From positions 1 through 21,131 of the forward strand of contig JAABPT010000182.1 in NCBI GenBank assembly GCA_011391855.1: a stretch of DNA of 21,131 bases, given 5' to 3'. How positions within the stretch are numbered: position 1 is the stretch's first letter; each line of letters begins with the position of its first letter. Positions 7,210-16,759 of this stretch are shown in pieces. The notes beneath the pieces were generated by a model. It searched no databases, had not been told where the DNA came from, and saw only the letters and a list, made by a program, of their open reading frames with translations. The position numbers and the translations under genes are program-made. The DNA comes from Burkholderiales bacterium (GTDB lineage: Bacteria; Pseudomonadota; Gammaproteobacteria; Burkholderiales; Burkholderiaceae_C).

Positions 7210-8000
7210 TTCGGTATCCAGGAAGCGGGCCGCTTGCCCAGGAAGGCGGCAAATCCTTCGCGCGCCTCGTCGCTGCCGCGCACGCGGCTGATTGTCTGCG
7301 CGGTGAGTTCGATGACCTCGGGCGTGATCGGCCCCAAGGCAAGTTGCGCGAAAAGCTGCTTGATCTCGCGCTGTGCCTGCGGGCCGCCGGTCAGCAGTTC
7401 GGCCACTGTGGCGTCGACCGCGGCGTCCAGCGCATCGGCGGCCACCACCTGCTGCACCAGGCCGATGGCCAGCGCCTCGGCCGCCTTGATGCGAGTGGCC
7501 GTCAACGCCAGCCGCCGCGCCTGGCGTTTGCCCACCGCATTCACCACATAAGGCCCGATGACGGCGGGCAGGATGCCGAAGCGCGCTTCGCTCACCGAGA
7601 AGCTGGCGTTGTCGGCGGCGATGGCGATGTCGCAGGCGCAGACCAGGCCCACGCCGCCCCCCAGCGCCGCGCCCTGCACATGCGCCAGGGTCGGCTTGGG
7701 GCAGGACTCGATGCGCGCCAGCATCGCCGCGAAGCGGCGCGCATCGACCAGGTTCCAATCGCGGCTGGCGGTGCTGGCCCGCTGCATCCACTGCAGGTCG
7801 GCGCCCGCGCTGAAGTGTTTGCCTTCGCCCGCAAGCACGATGACCCGCACGTGGCCGTCTTCGGCCAGCAGCGCAAAAGCGGCATCGAGCTCGCCGATCA
7901 TGGCCTCGTCGAAGGCATTGAAGACCGCCGGGCGCGACATCGTCACCTCCGCCACGCCGGGGGCGCGGGTGGAAATGCGCAAGGTGACGAAGCCCGCCAT
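7206..8000 (-). CDS. Enoyl-CoA hydratase/isomerase of the box operon
   Basis: This is a 264-residue crotonase-fold protein. The oxyanion-hole segments are HFSAGADLQWM (AGADL at 65-69) and GAALGGGVGLVCACDIAIA. One of the two catalytic glutamates of classical crotonase is replaced by G118 in GGGVG, while the other is kept as E138 in SVSEARFG. That pattern, and the GADLxWM text, resemble methylglutaconyl-CoA-type (LiuC/AtuE) hydratases. In this operon the expected substrate is 3,4-dehydroadipyl-CoA (or its 2,3-isomer), giving 3-hydroxyadipyl-CoA; this is inference from position. The ATG at 8000 shares one base with the boxA stop (TGATG). A TTG one codon earlier is also possible but unnecessary. 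Confidence 0.9.
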   Translation of the reverse strand: MAGFVTLRISTRAPGVAEVTMSRPAVFNAFDEAMIGELDAAFALLAEDGHVRVIVLAGEGKHFSAGADLQWMQRASTASRDWNLVDARRFAAMLARIESCPKPTLAHVQGAALGGGVGLVCACDIAIAADNASFSVSEARFGILPAVIGPYVVNAVGKRQARRLALTATRIKAAEALAIGLVQQVVAADALDAAVDATVAELLTGGPQAQREIKQLFAQLALGPITPEVIELTAQTISRVRGSDEAREGFAAFLGKRPASWIPK

Positions 8001-9310
8001 CAATAGGTCTCCAGATGCAGGCGGCCTTCACGCTTGAGCGAGGCCGCCACGCTGTCCCAGGCCAGCCCGGACTGCAGCGCCACGTCACGCAGCGCCAGCA
8101 CCACGCCTTCTTCCATGGCCTTCAGGCCGCAAACGTAGAAATAGGCGTTGGGGTCGGCCAGCAGCGGCCCCAAATCGGTGACGCGTTCGCGCATCAGGTC
8201 TTGCACGTAGCGCTTGGGCTGGCCAAGTGTGCGCGAGAAGGCCAGGTGGATATCGATGAAATCCTTGGGCAGGTTCTGCAGCGGCCCGAAATAGGGCAGC
8301 TCTTCCTGCGTGCGCGCGCCGAAGAAGAGCATCAGTTTGCCGCTCTCGAATTTGCCCGAGGCCCGCAGCCGCCGCCGCCATTCCGTCATCGCGCGCATCG
8401 GCGCGCTGCCGGTGCCGGTGCAGATCATCACGATGTGGCTCTTCGGGTGGTTGGGCATCAGGAAGCTGGTGCCAAAGGGGCCGATGACCTGCACCGTGTC
8501 GCCGCGCTTCAGGTCGCACAGATAGTTGCTGGCCACGCCGCGCACTGGCTGGCCCTGGTGGTCTTGCAGCACGCGCTTCACGGTGAGCGAGGCATTGTTG
8601 TAGCCCGGCCGTTCGCCGTTGCGCGGGCTGGCGATCGAATACTGGCGCGCGTGGTGCGGCCGGCCGTGGGCGTCCAGCCCCGGCGGCACGACGGCGATGG
8701 ACTGGCCTTCGAGCAGCGGAAACGGCATGGCGCCGAAGTCGAGCACGATGTGGTGCGTGTCGTATTCGCGCCCGACCTGGGTGACACGGACATTGCCGGC
8801 CACGGTGGCGGTGATCGCCCTCTCGGCGGCCTTCGGCCCGTAGAGGTTGGTGTAAGGGTGTGCCGCCGACCAGGGCGGCAGCGTGGCGCCGTGGGCGACG
8901 GTCTGCACCGCCCCGCCGGAGCCGAAGGCCGTGTCGGCGGTGGCCTCGGCGGCGCTGGCTGCGGGCAGGGCTGCCGATGTCGCGCCCGCGCCCTCGGCAG
9001 CATCGGCCACCACGCCCTCGGCCGCCAGTTGTTCGGCCGACCACTCGGTGGGCAGTTCGTCCCAGCCGAGTTGTTCGGCCACGGTATAGGCGCGCACCCG
9101 CGGCATCGTCCGCCAGTTGTCGATGCTGCCGGTGGGGCAGGGCGGAATGCAGTCCATGCACAGGTTGCACTTGGCGGCATCGACCACGTAATTGCGGTCG
9201 TCGTGCGTCACAGCCCCCACCGGGCAGGTGGCCTCGCAGGTATTGCAGCGGATGCAGATCTCGGGGTCGATCAGGTGCTGCTTGATGACGGCCGCGTCAG
9301 CCATGTCCAT
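8000..9310 (-). CDS. boxA: Benzoyl-CoA epoxidase, reductase subunit BoxA
   Basis: BoxA takes electrons from NADPH and passes them to the diiron epoxidase BoxB. The 436-residue protein starts with two [4Fe-4S] ferredoxin motifs: CIRCNTCEATCP (C19, C22, C25, C29) and CNLCMDCIPPCP (C48, C51, C54, C58). A low-complexity Ala/Glu/Gly linker (about 80-125) follows, then a ferredoxin-NADP-reductase module with the FAD segment HHARQYSIASPRNGERPGYN, the NADP segment ICTGTGSAPMRAM and the near-C-terminal YVCGLKAMEEGV. I chose the ATG at 9310 because AGAGG stands about nine bases before it; the open frame can be extended to a TTG at 9346, but that lies inside a hairpin and is not needed. It is preceded by boxB and overlaps the hydratase by one base. 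Confidence 0.97.
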   Translation of the reverse strand: MDMADAAVIKQHLIDPEICIRCNTCEATCPVGAVTHDDRNYVVDAAKCNLCMDCIPPCPTGSIDNWRTMPRVRAYTVAEQLGWDELPTEWSAEQLAAEGVVADAAEGAGATSAALPAASAAEATADTAFGSGGAVQTVAHGATLPPWSAAHPYTNLYGPKAAERAITATVAGNVRVTQVGREYDTHHIVLDFGAMPFPLLEGQSIAVVPPGLDAHGRPHHARQYSIASPRNGERPGYNNASLTVKRVLQDHQGQPVRGVASNYLCDLKRGDTVQVIGPFGTSFLMPNHPKSHIVMICTGTGSAPMRAMTEWRRRLRASGKFESGKLMLFFGARTQEELPYFGPLQNLPKDFIDIHLAFSRTLGQPKRYVQDLMRERVTDLGPLLADPNAYFYVCGLKAMEEGVVLALRDVALQSGLAWDSVAASLKREGRLHLETY

Positions 9311-9331
9311 GCCGGTTTGCCTCTGCCTTTG

Positions 9332-9357
9332 CTCCCTCTCCAGCAAGCGGGAGGGAG
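9332..9357. repeat. REP-like hairpin between boxB and boxA
   Basis: CTCCCTC (9332-9338) and GAGGGAG (9351-9357) are perfect 7-bp arms around CAGCAAGC-type loop sequence. The shape resembles palindromes of the CCCTCTCC...GGAGAGGG type that, from memory, are scattered between genes of many GC-rich proteobacteria. On the boxBA transcript it would form a stem-loop just before boxA. No U-run follows, so termination is unlikely; RNA stabilisation or differential expression is possible. Confidence 0.55.
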
Positions 9358-9365
9358 TAAGATGG

Positions 9366-10793
<1,428 letters not shown>

Positions 10794-10804
10794 GTCTCGT
10801 TCCT

Positions 10805-12463
10805 TCAAACGCGGTCGAAATTGAAGCCGACCTTCTGGCCGGTGCCGTAAACCTTCAGTGCACCCTTCTCGCCGACGGCATTGGGGCGCTGGAAGATCCA
10901 GTTCTGCCACGCCGTGAGGCGGCCGAAGACGCGGGTGAACATGTTCTCCGGGCCGTTGAAGCGCAGGTTGGCTTCCATGCCGGTGAGCGCGTCGGGGCTC
11001 ATGGCCACGCGCTCCTCCACCGCGATGCGCACCTCGTCGGCCCAGTCGATATCGTCGGGGTTGCTCGTGATCAGGCCCAGCGCAAAGGCCGCATCGGCGT
11101 CCAGCGCCTGGCCGGTCTTGGCGCGCACGGCGTCCAGCGCCGGGGTTTCATCGTAGAAGCGCCGCTGCAGCCGGCTTTGGCCGGTGACCATGGGAACGAG
11201 GCCGAAATTGGCCTCGCCCACGGTGACTTTCGGCGCCCGCGCTTCGTCGTCGGGCAGCGCCAGCATGTAGCTGCGGTCGCAGGCCAGCGCCAGTTCGAGC
11301 AGCGTGCCGGCGAAGCACGAACCCGGTTCGATGAGCGCGAACAGGCTGCGCGACGACACGTCCAGCCGGCTGAAGGTGCGGCGCAGGTAGCCGATGGTCT
11401 CGCGCACCAGCCAGTGGTCCTTGTGCGCCAGCAGCGTGGCGTCCACGGCCAATGCGGCCGCGGCGTCACCTTCGGTCCTGATCAGCCAGGTGCCGATGTC
11501 GAGTTCATTGGTGCGCATCGAAAGGATGGCATCTTCCAGCTCGCGCGCCAATTGCAGCGGGTACCACGCCACACCTGCGGCCACCATGTCGTCGGGCCGT
11601 TGCGGCTGCGCGCCGGCCGGCCCGCGCACGGTGAAGGTGGCGGTGCGCTTGGCGCGATCGATCTCCACCGTGACGAGACCGTAGCGCAGCGCGTCGGTCT
11701 CGATCGTGCGCTGCAGCGGCTTCAGCGCCACGCCCTGGGCGCCGGCGGGCCGGTCGCTCTGCGCGGACAGTTCCAGCGCCCGCTCCTGCACCTTCTGCGC
11801 AAAGACGGCAGGCTTGGCGACAGCGTCCACCAGCCGCCAGGCTACGGCCTTCTGCCCGCGCACGCCTTCGGTGGTGGTGCAGAAGATATCGGCCAGGTCG
11901 TGCCGCACCCGGCGCTTGTCGGTCACGCGCGTCAGGCCGCCGGTGCCGGGCAGCACGCCCAGCAGCGGTACCTCGGGCAGGCTCACCGCGCTGCTGCGGT
12001 CGTCGACCAGGATGATCTCGTCGCAGGCCAGCGCCAGTTCGTAGCCTCCACCGGCGCAGGCGCCGTTGACGGCGGCCAGGAACTTGAGGCCGCTGTGGGC
12101 GGAAGAGTCCTCCAGCCCGTTGCGCGTTTCGTTGGTGAATTTGCAGAAGTTCACCTTCCAGGCGTGGCTGGAAACACCGAGCATGAAGATATTGGCGCCC
12201 AAGCAGAAGACCTTCTCCTTGGCGCTGGTCACGACCACGGTGCGCACCTCGGGGTGTTCGAAGCGGATGCGCTGCACGGCGTCGTTCAGCTCGATATCCA
12301 CGCCCAAGTCGTAGCTGTTCAGCTTGAGCTTGTAGCCCGGCGCCAGGCCGCCGTTTTCGTCGAAATCGGCCACCAGCGTGGCCACCGGGCCTTCGAACTT
12401 CAGCTTCCAGTGGCGGTACTGGGCGGGGTGGGTCTGGTAGTCGACGCGGGGGGCGGTGCTCAT
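10805..12463 (-). CDS. boxC: Benzoyl-CoA-dihydrodiol lyase BoxC
   Basis: BoxC hydrolyses the epoxide with loss of formate, giving 3,4-dehydroadipyl-CoA semialdehyde. The 552-residue protein is a duplicated crotonase fold, as the family requires: NGACAGGGYELALACDEI in the first half and a second, diverged LLELALACDRSYML segment in the second. Residues I recall as functional in Burkholderia xenovorans BoxC (C111, E146, E168) appear with a constant shift of four: C107 in NFCKFT, E142 in GGGYELAL, E164 in SLPEVPLL. The C-terminal block ENMFTRVFGRLTAWQNWIFQ is distinctive for BoxC. AGGAGA stands seven bases before the ATG. It is the first enzyme gene of the leftward operon, 114 bp after boxR. Confidence 0.98.
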   Translation of the reverse strand: MSTAPRVDYQTHPAQYRHWKLKFEGPVATLVADFDENGGLAPGYKLKLNSYDLGVDIELNDAVQRIRFEHPEVRTVVVTSAKEKVFCLGANIFMLGVSSHAWKVNFCKFTNETRNGLEDSSAHSGLKFLAAVNGACAGGGYELALACDEIILVDDRSSAVSLPEVPLLGVLPGTGGLTRVTDKRRVRHDLADIFCTTTEGVRGQKAVAWRLVDAVAKPAVFAQKVQERALELSAQSDRPAGAQGVALKPLQRTIETDALRYGLVTVEIDRAKRTATFTVRGPAGAQPQRPDDMVAAGVAWYPLQLARELEDAILSMRTNELDIGTWLIRTEGDAAAALAVDATLLAHKDHWLVRETIGYLRRTFSRLDVSSRSLFALIEPGSCFAGTLLELALACDRSYMLALPDDEARAPKVTVGEANFGLVPMVTGQSRLQRRFYDETPALDAVRAKTGQALDADAAFALGLITSNPDDIDWADEVRIAVEERVAMSPDALTGMEANLRFNGPENMFTRVFGRLTAWQNWIFQRPNAVGEKGALKVYGTGQKVGFNFDRV

Positions 12464-12484
12464 GGGCGGGTCTCCTGCGATGAA

Positions 12485-12498
12485 TGCATCAACATGCT
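12485..12498 (+). promoter_or_regulatory. TGCA-N6-TGCT site, candidate BoxR operator upstream of boxC
   Basis: TGCA (12485-12488) and TGCT (12495-12498) are separated by six bases. The site lies in the boxC leader, downstream of the predicted -10. The same spacing recurs beside bclA. TGCA-based operators are, as I recall, reported for the BzdR/BoxR family in Azoarcus. Confidence 0.5.
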
Positions 12499-12520
12499 TG
12501 TTCGCGATTCTGCGAAAAGC

Positions 12521-12550
12521 ATGATATTGCGTGTATTGCAGTCAAGTCAA
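12521..12550 (-). promoter_or_regulatory. Predicted sigma70 promoter of boxC-boxB-boxA operon
   Basis: On the minus strand, TTGACT (12550-12545, 5 of 6 bases of the -35) is followed after 18 bp by TATCAT (12526-12521, 5 of 6 bases of the -10). The region is clearly AT-richer than the genes around it. The spacer contains a TGCA-ATACAC-GCAA element (12540-12527), so a bound repressor would cover the promoter. This suggests that boxCBA can be transcribed separately from boxR. Confidence 0.6.
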
Positions 12551-12577
12551 GCAGTTTAATGCATACCACGCAGAAGC

Positions 12578-13531
12578 TCAGTTCGGCAGCTTCAATGCCT
12601 GCCGGACGATGCCGCGCAGCGCCTGGAACGTGGGCTGCAGCGGCGCCGCACTGGTGTCGAGCCGGAATTCCGCCTTGGAGTAGAACGCGGCGCGGCCGGC
12701 CAGGATGCCCTTGAGGTCTTCCATGGCCTCGCGGCTGGCGGCCATGGGGCGCAGGTCGCCTTGCGCGGTGACGCGCTTCATGTGGTCTTCGGCGCTGGCC
12801 TGCAGCCACACGGTGGTGCAGTGGGCCAGCAGCTGGTTGAAAGTGGCGGGGTCCGACACCAGCCCGCCGGGCGTGGCGATCACGGCCTCGGGGTAGATCT
12901 GGATCGCTTCTTCCAGCGCTCGCCGTTCGTAGCGCCGGTAGGCGTTCACGCCGTACAGCGCCTGGATCTCGGCGATGCTGCAGCCGGCGAATTTTTCGAT
13001 CTCGCGGCTGAGTTCCACGAAGGGGAAGCCCAGGTCTTCGGACAGCATCGCGCCCAGCGTCGACTTGCCGGCGCCGCGCAGCCCGATCAGCGCCACACGC
13101 GAACTGCGCACGGCACGGCCACTGTCGTTGGCGCCGCCCGTGCCCAGCAGTTCGCCCACGGCCACGCGCACGCGGCGCAGCGTGGCGTCGTCGCGCTGCT
13201 CCAGCAATTCGCGGATCATCAGCCATTCGGGCGACGAGGTGGTGACGTCGCCGATCAGTTCGGCCAGCGCGCACTGCAGCGCGCGCGCCACTTGCAGCAG
13301 CACCAGGATCGACGCATTGCCCACGCCGTATTCCAGGTTCGCCAGGTGGCGTTCGGACACGTCGGCGGCCAGCGCCAGGGCCTTGCGCGTCATGCCACGG
13401 CGCGCGCGCAGGGCGCGCACGCGTTCGCCCAAGGCCACCAGGAAGGGGTTCTTGGTCTCGGCGGCTTCGGCTTTGGGCGCCACTGCGGCCGCATCAGCGA
13501 CCACGCTGCCGGCCCGGTCCGCATCGGTCAT
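12578..13531 (-). CDS. boxR: BoxR transcriptional regulator (HTH plus shikimate-kinase-like domain)
   Basis: BoxR represses box genes and responds to benzoyl-CoA in the family as studied in Azoarcus. The 317-residue protein has an XRE-type helix-turn-helix at about 33-91 (GMTRKALALAADVSERHLANLE), a linker, and a C-terminal domain related to shikimate kinase with the P-loop LIGLRGAGKSTLG (150-157) and TPGGLVSD. The kinase fold is thought to bind the acyl-CoA effector rather than to phosphorylate shikimate. I chose the ATG at 13531; a GTG at 13564 would put the start inside a candidate operator and across the bclA -35. No strong ribosome binding site is visible for either. It is divergent from bclA and in line with boxC. 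Confidence 0.95.
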   Translation of the reverse strand: MTDADRAGSVVADAAAVAPKAEAAETKNPFLVALGERVRALRARRGMTRKALALAADVSERHLANLEYGVGNASILVLLQVARALQCALAELIGDVTTSSPEWLMIRELLEQRDDATLRRVRVAVGELLGTGGANDSGRAVRSSRVALIGLRGAGKSTLGAMLSEDLGFPFVELSREIEKFAGCSIAEIQALYGVNAYRRYERRALEEAIQIYPEAVIATPGGLVSDPATFNQLLAHCTTVWLQASAEDHMKRVTAQGDLRPMAASREAMEDLKGILAGRAAFYSKAEFRLDTSAAPLQPTFQALRGIVRQALKLPN

Positions 13532-13544
13532 GAATTCGAGTTGG

Positions 13545-13558
13545 TGCAATATAGTGCT
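13545..13558 (+). promoter_or_regulatory. TGCA-N6-TGCT site, candidate BoxR operator at bclA -35
   Basis: TGCA (13545-13548), six bases, then TGCT (13555-13558). Its last base is the first base of the bclA -35 box. The layout is identical to the site at 12485-12498. Binding here could block both bclA and boxR transcription. Confidence 0.5.
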
Positions 13559-13586
13559 TGACACGATGACTCGTCCGTTCTAGATT
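13558..13586 (+). promoter_or_regulatory. Predicted sigma70 promoter of bclA
   Basis: A perfect -35 TTGACA (13558-13563) is followed after exactly 17 bp by TAGATT (13581-13586, 4 of 6). A further TGCA (13586-13589) overlaps the end of the -10. The predicted start near 13593 gives a leader of about 58 nt. Confidence 0.65.
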
Positions 13587-13603
13587 GCATGAACGCACAA
13601 TAC

Positions 13604-13617
13604 TGCATCTTCTTGCC
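13604..13617 (+). promoter_or_regulatory. TGCA-N6-TGCC site in bclA leader
   Basis: TGCA (13604-13607) and TGCC (13614-13617) with six bases between. It is a third copy of the spacing seen around boxR, here downstream of the bclA start site, and it partly overlaps an 8-bp inverted repeat. Confidence 0.4.
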
Positions 13618-13630
13618 GGTGACAAGAAGA
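13608..13630. promoter_or_regulatory. 8-bp perfect inverted repeat in bclA 5' leader
   Basis: TCTTCTTG (13608-13615) and CAAGAAGA (13623-13630) form perfect 8-bp arms around a 7-nt loop, ending about ten bases before the Shine-Dalgarno sequence of bclA. It could be an RNA hairpin or a second operator. Confidence 0.6.
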
Positions 13631-13650
13631 GTGCGGTCCAGGAGACAGCC

Positions 13651-15263
<1,613 letters not shown>

Positions 15264-15267
<4 letters not shown>

Positions 15268-16061
15268 CGGGACCGGTCGAGTTCGTTGAGATCGACTGGG
15301 CCGGCCGCCGCGTCCGCATCGAATACCAGTGGCTGGGCAGCGATGACGCGGCGGCGCCGCTGGTGGTGTTCCTGCACGAAGGCCTGGGATCGCTGTCGAT
15401 GTGGAAGGACTTCCCGGCGCGCCTGTGCGCGGCCGCCGGTTGCCGCGGGCTCGTCTATTCCCGCCCCGGCTACGGCCGCTCGACGCCGCGTGCGGCGGAA
15501 GAGGCCTGGGGCCTGGACTTCATGCACCGCCAGGCGCACGAGGTGCTGCCCGCGCTGCTGGCCGCGCTGGGCGTGGACACGGCCGCGCGGCCGCCCTGGC
15601 TCTTCGGCCACAGCGACGGCGGTTCGATCGCGCTGTTGGTCGCGGCGCGTTTTCCCGAGCGCACGGCAGGCGCCATCGTGCTGGCGCCGCACATCCGGGT
15701 CGAGGACCTGTCGGTGGCCAGTATCGAACAGGCGCGCCAGGCCTACCTGGCCACCGGCCTGCGCCAGCGCCTGGCGCGTCACCACGACGATCCCGATTCC
15801 GCGTTCTGGGGTTGGAACCGCATCTGGCTGGACCCGCCGTTCCGGCAGTGGTCGATCGAGGACGAGATAACGGCCATCACCTGCCCGCTGCTGGCGGTGC
15901 AGGGCCTGGACGACGAATACGGCACGCTGGAGCAGATCCGCGGCATCGCACGCCGCGTGCCGCAAGCGCAATTGCTGGAACTGGCCAACTGCGGACACTC
16001 GCCGCAGCGCGACCAGCCCGAGCGGCTGATCGCCGCCGCAGCGGCCTTCCTGCGCGGGTGA
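15264..16061 (+). CDS. Alpha/beta hydrolase coupled to bclA
   Basis: The 265-residue alpha/beta-hydrolase has the oxyanion segment FLHEGLGSLSMWKDFP, the nucleophile elbow GHSDGGS (S117), an acid residue in AVQGLDDEYG and the C-terminal histidine in CGHSPQRD, so the catalytic triad looks complete. Start is a GTG at 15264 that overlaps the bclA stop (GTGA), which implies translational coupling; no internal ATG preserves the first strands. Hydrolases of this type have been noted in other box clusters and proposed to act on a lactone or a dead-end CoA ester. Its substrate is not known from sequence. No signal peptide is seen, so it should be cytoplasmic. Confidence 0.88.
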
Positions 16062-16090
16062 GTGTTCGGGTGAAGGTGCGGGGCGCGCCC

Positions 16091-16122
16091 GCAGTACCGC
16101 AATACCGCAGTACCTCAGTGCC
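16091..16122. repeat. Four tandem 8-bp repeats (GCAGTACC unit)
   Basis: Units at 16091-16098, 16099-16106, 16107-16114 and 16115-16122. Units 1 and 3 are GCAGTACC, unit 2 has one change and unit 4 has two. A perfect palindrome GGGCGCGCCC (16081-16090) lies directly before it. It fills the gap between the hydrolase and the hypothetical gene. Confidence 0.85.
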
Positions 16123-16180
16123 GGGCGCGGCAACCGTGCGACGATAGCGGCAGGCCCCCCGCCGCTTCGAGAGCCTCCCC

Positions 16181-16627
16181 ATGGACGCGTACATCGTCAT
16201 CGGCAATGCCAACACCCGCAAGGCTTCGGTGGTGCGCAGCCTGACGGGCTGCTTCAACCGCAGCGTGCGCGAGATCCTGCTGCTGGATGCGGCCGCGCCG
16301 ATGCGCCTGTATGCCCGCGTCGGCAGCCTGCAGGACACCCGCACCGCGCCTGCCGACTTCGTCGACGAGGTGGCCAGGTCCAGGTGCCTGGCCGTGCTGT
16401 GCTGCCTGTCACCCAATTCGCGCCTGGACGAGCCGGGCGTGTACCCCGGCGCGCAGGCCTATCTCGACCATTTCACGGCCGCAGGCTGGAAGCTGCGGTC
16501 GATCGCCGTGCTGGGCCAGAACCATGGCGGCGTGCGCTCGCCCGTGCTGCGCCAGTTTCATCTGGCGCCGACGGCGCCGATCAATGTCACGGCGCGTGAC
16601 GTGCGAGCCCATTTCCGCTGGCAGTGA
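16181..16627 (+). CDS. Hypothetical protein with degenerate P-loop-like N-terminus
   Basis: I do not recognise this 148-residue protein. It starts MDAYIVIGNANTRKASVVRS, which looks like a beta strand followed by a loop similar to a Walker A motif but with GNANTRKAS in place of GxxxxGKS. FNRSVREILLLDAA, AVLCCLSPNSRLDE and LRSIAVLGQN then look like further strands of an alpha/beta fold. Charge and composition suit a soluble cytoplasmic protein; there is no signal peptide or membrane segment. Codon use resembles its neighbours and the frame is intact, so it is probably a real gene. It stands alone, 119 bp after the hydrolase and 132 bp before lipA. Its stop codon lies in the first unit of a 13-bp tandem repeat. 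Confidence 0.75.
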   Translation: MDAYIVIGNANTRKASVVRSLTGCFNRSVREILLLDAAAPMRLYARVGSLQDTRTAPADFVDEVARSRCLAVLCCLSPNSRLDEPGVYPGAQAYLDHFTAAGWKLRSIAVLGQNHGGVRSPVLRQFHLAPTAPINVTARDVRAHFRWQ

Positions 16628-16655
16628 GTGCTGGAAGTGGGCGCTGGCAGTGAGT
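16617..16655. repeat. Three tandem 13-bp repeats at the end of the hypothetical gene
   Basis: Units at 16617-16629, 16630-16642 and 16643-16655. Units 1 and 3 are identical (GCTGGCAGTGAGT); unit 2 differs at three positions. Unit 1 includes the stop codon TGA of the hypothetical protein. Confidence 0.85.
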
Positions 16656-16681
16656 GGTCCGGTCACCCCTCCGCCACACGC

Positions 16682-16725
16682 CTGCCAAGCCGATTCGCCG
16701 CCACTACACTTCGGGTCAACCCGAA
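16682..16725 (+). promoter_or_regulatory. Possible lipA promoter followed by a 16-bp palindrome
   Basis: CTGCCA (16682-16687) and TACACT (16705-16710) are 17 bp apart, each with 4 of 6 consensus bases. Directly after, sharing the last T, is TTCGGGT-CA-ACCCGAA (16710-16725), two perfect 7-bp arms around two bases. The predicted start site falls inside the palindrome, the expected place for a repressor site. The palindrome is certain; its function is inference. Confidence 0.45.
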
Positions 16726-16759
16726 ATCTCCGCATCCGCGATCGGGTGCGCATTGCCCC

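Noticed and set aside
5623..7551. Open frame of 642 codons on the plus strand opposite the dehydrogenase and hydratase
   Set aside because: Composition-only translation without domains; shadow of the two minus-strand genes.
9311..9346. TTG start giving BoxA 12 more residues
   Set aside because: The extra codons lie in a REP-like hairpin, and the ATG at 9310 has a suitable ribosome binding site.
11177..12559. Open frame of 460 codons on the plus strand opposite boxC
   Set aside because: Antisense shadow without motifs.
13532..13564. GTG start giving BoxR 11 more residues
   Set aside because: It would place the coding start in a candidate operator and across the bclA -35; the added residues have no family support. 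It is not fully excluded.
13585..13650. TTG start giving BclA 22 more residues
   Set aside because: The extension covers the -10, the predicted start site and an inverted repeat; the ATG at 13651 has AGGAG at good spacing.
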